Shown here: piece by piece, positions 62,732 to 64,000 of the stretch | Position numbering within the stretch: position 1 is the stretch's first letter | How the letters are laid out: each line of letters starts with the position of its first letter | Position numbers and translations under genes: made by a program | The notes under the pieces: generated by a model | Told to the model about the DNA's origin: nothing | Database searches by the model: none | The model's input: only the letters and a program-made list of their open reading frames with translations | NCBI GenBank assembly: GCA_017437145.1 | Contig: JAFSBT010000003.1 | Coordinates: 310,001 to 374,000 of the forward strand | From: Clostridia bacterium | Lineage (GTDB): Bacteria; Bacillota; Clostridia; TANB77; CAG-508 | Direction of reading: 5' to 3' | Length of the DNA: 64,000 bases

Positions 62732-64000
62732 TTATGCATTTTCTCTCCTTGCTGCTCTTTCTCTTTCTTTGTTGTTTAATATTTTCTTTCTTAATCTTAT
62801 GTTTTTAGGAGTTACTTCAACTAATTCATCTTCTGCAATGAATTCAATTGCTTTTTCTAAACTAAATTCAATTGGTGGAACTAATCTTAATGCATCATCT
62901 GAACCAGATGCTCTAGTGTTTGTTAAATGTTTTTCTTTACATACATTTATTGCTAAATCTTCATTTCTTGAATTTAATCCAACAATCATTCCTTCATAAA
63001 CTTCAACACCAGGTCCAATAAATAAGTCACCTTTATCTTGTGCATTATACAATCCATAAGTAATAGATTTTCCTGGTTCAAAAGCTACTATTGTTCCTCT
63101 TGTTCTAGATGCTATATCTCCTTTGTATGGTTCATATGAATCAAATACATGGTTCATTGTACCTTCACCTTTAGTATCTGTCATAAATTCACTTCTATAA
63201 CCAATTAATCCTCTTGCTGGTATTCTAAATTCAATAGAAGTTCTTCCATCAGCTTCTGTTGACATATCTGTCATTTCAGCTTTTCTTTTTCCTAATTTTT
63301 CAATAACTGTTCCAACTGATTCTTCTGGAACATTTACTACTAATTTTTCGATTGGTTCACATTTTTGTCCATCGATTTCTTTAAAAATAACTCTTGGTCT
63401 TGAAACTAATAATTCGTATCCTTCTCTTCTCATTGTTTCTATTAAAACAGATAAATGTAATTCTCCTCTTCCTGAAACTTCAAAACTTTCTGTTGAACTA
63501 GTTTCTTTTACTCTTAAACTAACATTCCTTTCTAATTCTTTGAATAATCTATCTCTTAAATGTCTTGATGTAATAAATTGTCCTTCTCTTCCTGCAAAAG
63601 GTCCATTGTTAACTGAAAATGTCATACTAACTGTTGGTTCATCTATATCTACAAATGGTATTTTTTCAGGATTTGCTGGATCGCAAATTGTATCTCCAAT
63701 ATTTATACTTGTTACTCCTGAAATTTCAACTATATCACCAGCTTTAGCAACAGGTACTTCTACCTTCTTTAATCCCATATAAGTATAAACTTTCATTATT
63801 TTAGCATTTTCATTTCCATCATTCTTGCAAATAGTTACTTGCATTCCTTCTTTAACTTCTCCACGTTCAATTCTTCCTACTGCAATTCTTCCAACGTATT
63901 CATCATAATCTATGTTAGAAACTAACATTTGCATTGTACCTTCTTCACTACATTTAGGCGGTTCAATATTTTTTATTATTGTTTCAAAAATACATTGCAT
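62732..64000 (-). CDS. typA: GTP-binding protein TypA/BipA, C-terminal part
   Basis: TypA is a ribosome-associated translational GTPase needed at low temperature and in stress. Only the C-terminal 420 residues or so are in the window; the Met at the right edge is internal and the G domain lies outside. Present are domain II (VSNIDYDEYVGRIAVGRIER), domains III/V (RGELHLSVLIETMRREGYEL) and the BipA-specific end (ARGLIGYRSEFMTDTKGEGT, then LVEVTPKNIRLRKKIL). A small basic gene follows. Confidence 0.95.
   Translation of the reverse strand: MQCIFETIIKNIEPPKCSEEGTMQMLVSNIDYDEYVGRIAVGRIERGEVKEGMQVTICKNDGNENAKIMKVYTYMGLKKVEVPVAKAGDIVEISGVTSINIGDTICDPANPEKIPFVDIDEPTVSMTFSVNNGPFAGREGQFITSRHLRDRLFKELERNVSLRVKETSSTESFEVSGRGELHLSVLIETMRREGYELLVSRPRVIFKEIDGQKCEPIEKLVVNVPEESVGTVIEKLGKRKAEMTDMSTEADGRTSIEFRIPARGLIGYRSEFMTDTKGEGTMNHVFDSYEPYKGDIASRTRGTIVAFEPGKSITYGLYNAQDKGDLFIGPGVEVYEGMIVGLNSRNEDLAINVCKEKHLTNTRASGSDDALRLVPPIEFSLEKAIEFIAEDELVEVTPKNIRLRKKILNNKERERAARRENA

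Noticed and set aside
1..64000. tRNA, rRNA, SRP or tmRNA genes
   Set aside because: I looked through the intergenic regions and saw no cloverleaf or known RNA core; a covariance search would be needed to be certain.

Overview
This window reads as a chromosome segment of a low-G+C, endospore-forming anaerobic member of the Clostridia, probably a gut lineage. The evidence is an A/T-rich native codon usage, an anaerobic ribonucleotide reductase, a 2-hydroxyacyl-CoA dehydratase activase, and spore genes (gpr, spoVM, cotJABC, a ytxC-like gene). Most genes lie on the minus strand. I see no rRNA, tRNA, CRISPR array, transposase or phage genes.

Layout. 1-4.5 kb: efp, an HD hydrolase, a ChbG-type deacetylase in a foreign-looking cassette, a zinc CDF transporter and an LCP cell-wall ligase. 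4.7-7.7 kb: nrdD-nrdG. 8.2-12.7 kb: YlbF and a glycogen set (GT4 synthase, DUF4912, GH57 branching enzyme), completed by glycogen phosphorylase at 57.8-60.3 kb. 12.8-21.8 kb: YtxC, TraX, a large unknown coiled-coil gene, MBL hydrolase, phosphatase, gpr and small unknowns. 22-27.8 kb: recG, recD2 and a LytTR/DUF3021 pair. 28-32.5 kb: metK, rpmB, spoVM, nth and a bactofilin-like membrane protein. 34.4-42.7 kb: a housekeeping run yicC-remA-rpoZ-gmk-rlmN-PPM phosphatase-PrkC-rpe, plus rsmE and an archaeal-type DUF120 riboflavin kinase. 42.7-55 kb: unknowns, acyl-ACP thioesterase, giant CoA-dehydratase activase, a two-component system and cotJABC. 56-64 kb: pyk, glgP, pantothenate kinase, O-methyltransferase and the end of typA.

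The most striking signal is eight single-base frameshifts in five otherwise intact native genes (HD hydrolase, an 874-residue unknown, recG three times, recD2 twice, the PPM phosphatase). All eight have the same form: in the reading frame the ribosome meets CGG, and dropping that C restores the frame, with GGN then read as the glycine the family expects, in six cases within a recognisable conserved motif. In my reading of every native gene, CGG never occurs as an ordinary in-frame arginine codon. I infer that in this organism CGGN acts as a four-base glycine codon or programmed +1 shift. A systematic consensus error is the main competing explanation.

The second signal is a set of seven gene cassettes of visibly higher G+C (ChbG; a 105-residue protein; a paralog pair; a membrane protein; a 149-residue protein; a lipoprotein; a 64-residue membrane protein). 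They sit cleanly between native genes. Each has its own promoter with an exact 17-base spacer and nearly always its own terminator. Three of their genes use CGG as in-frame arginine, unlike the native genes. The intergenic spaces also carry at least 18 copies of a short palindromic repeat (GGGGCGA.../...TCGCCCCTAC type), an A/T-rich companion repeat, and two copies of another repeat family.
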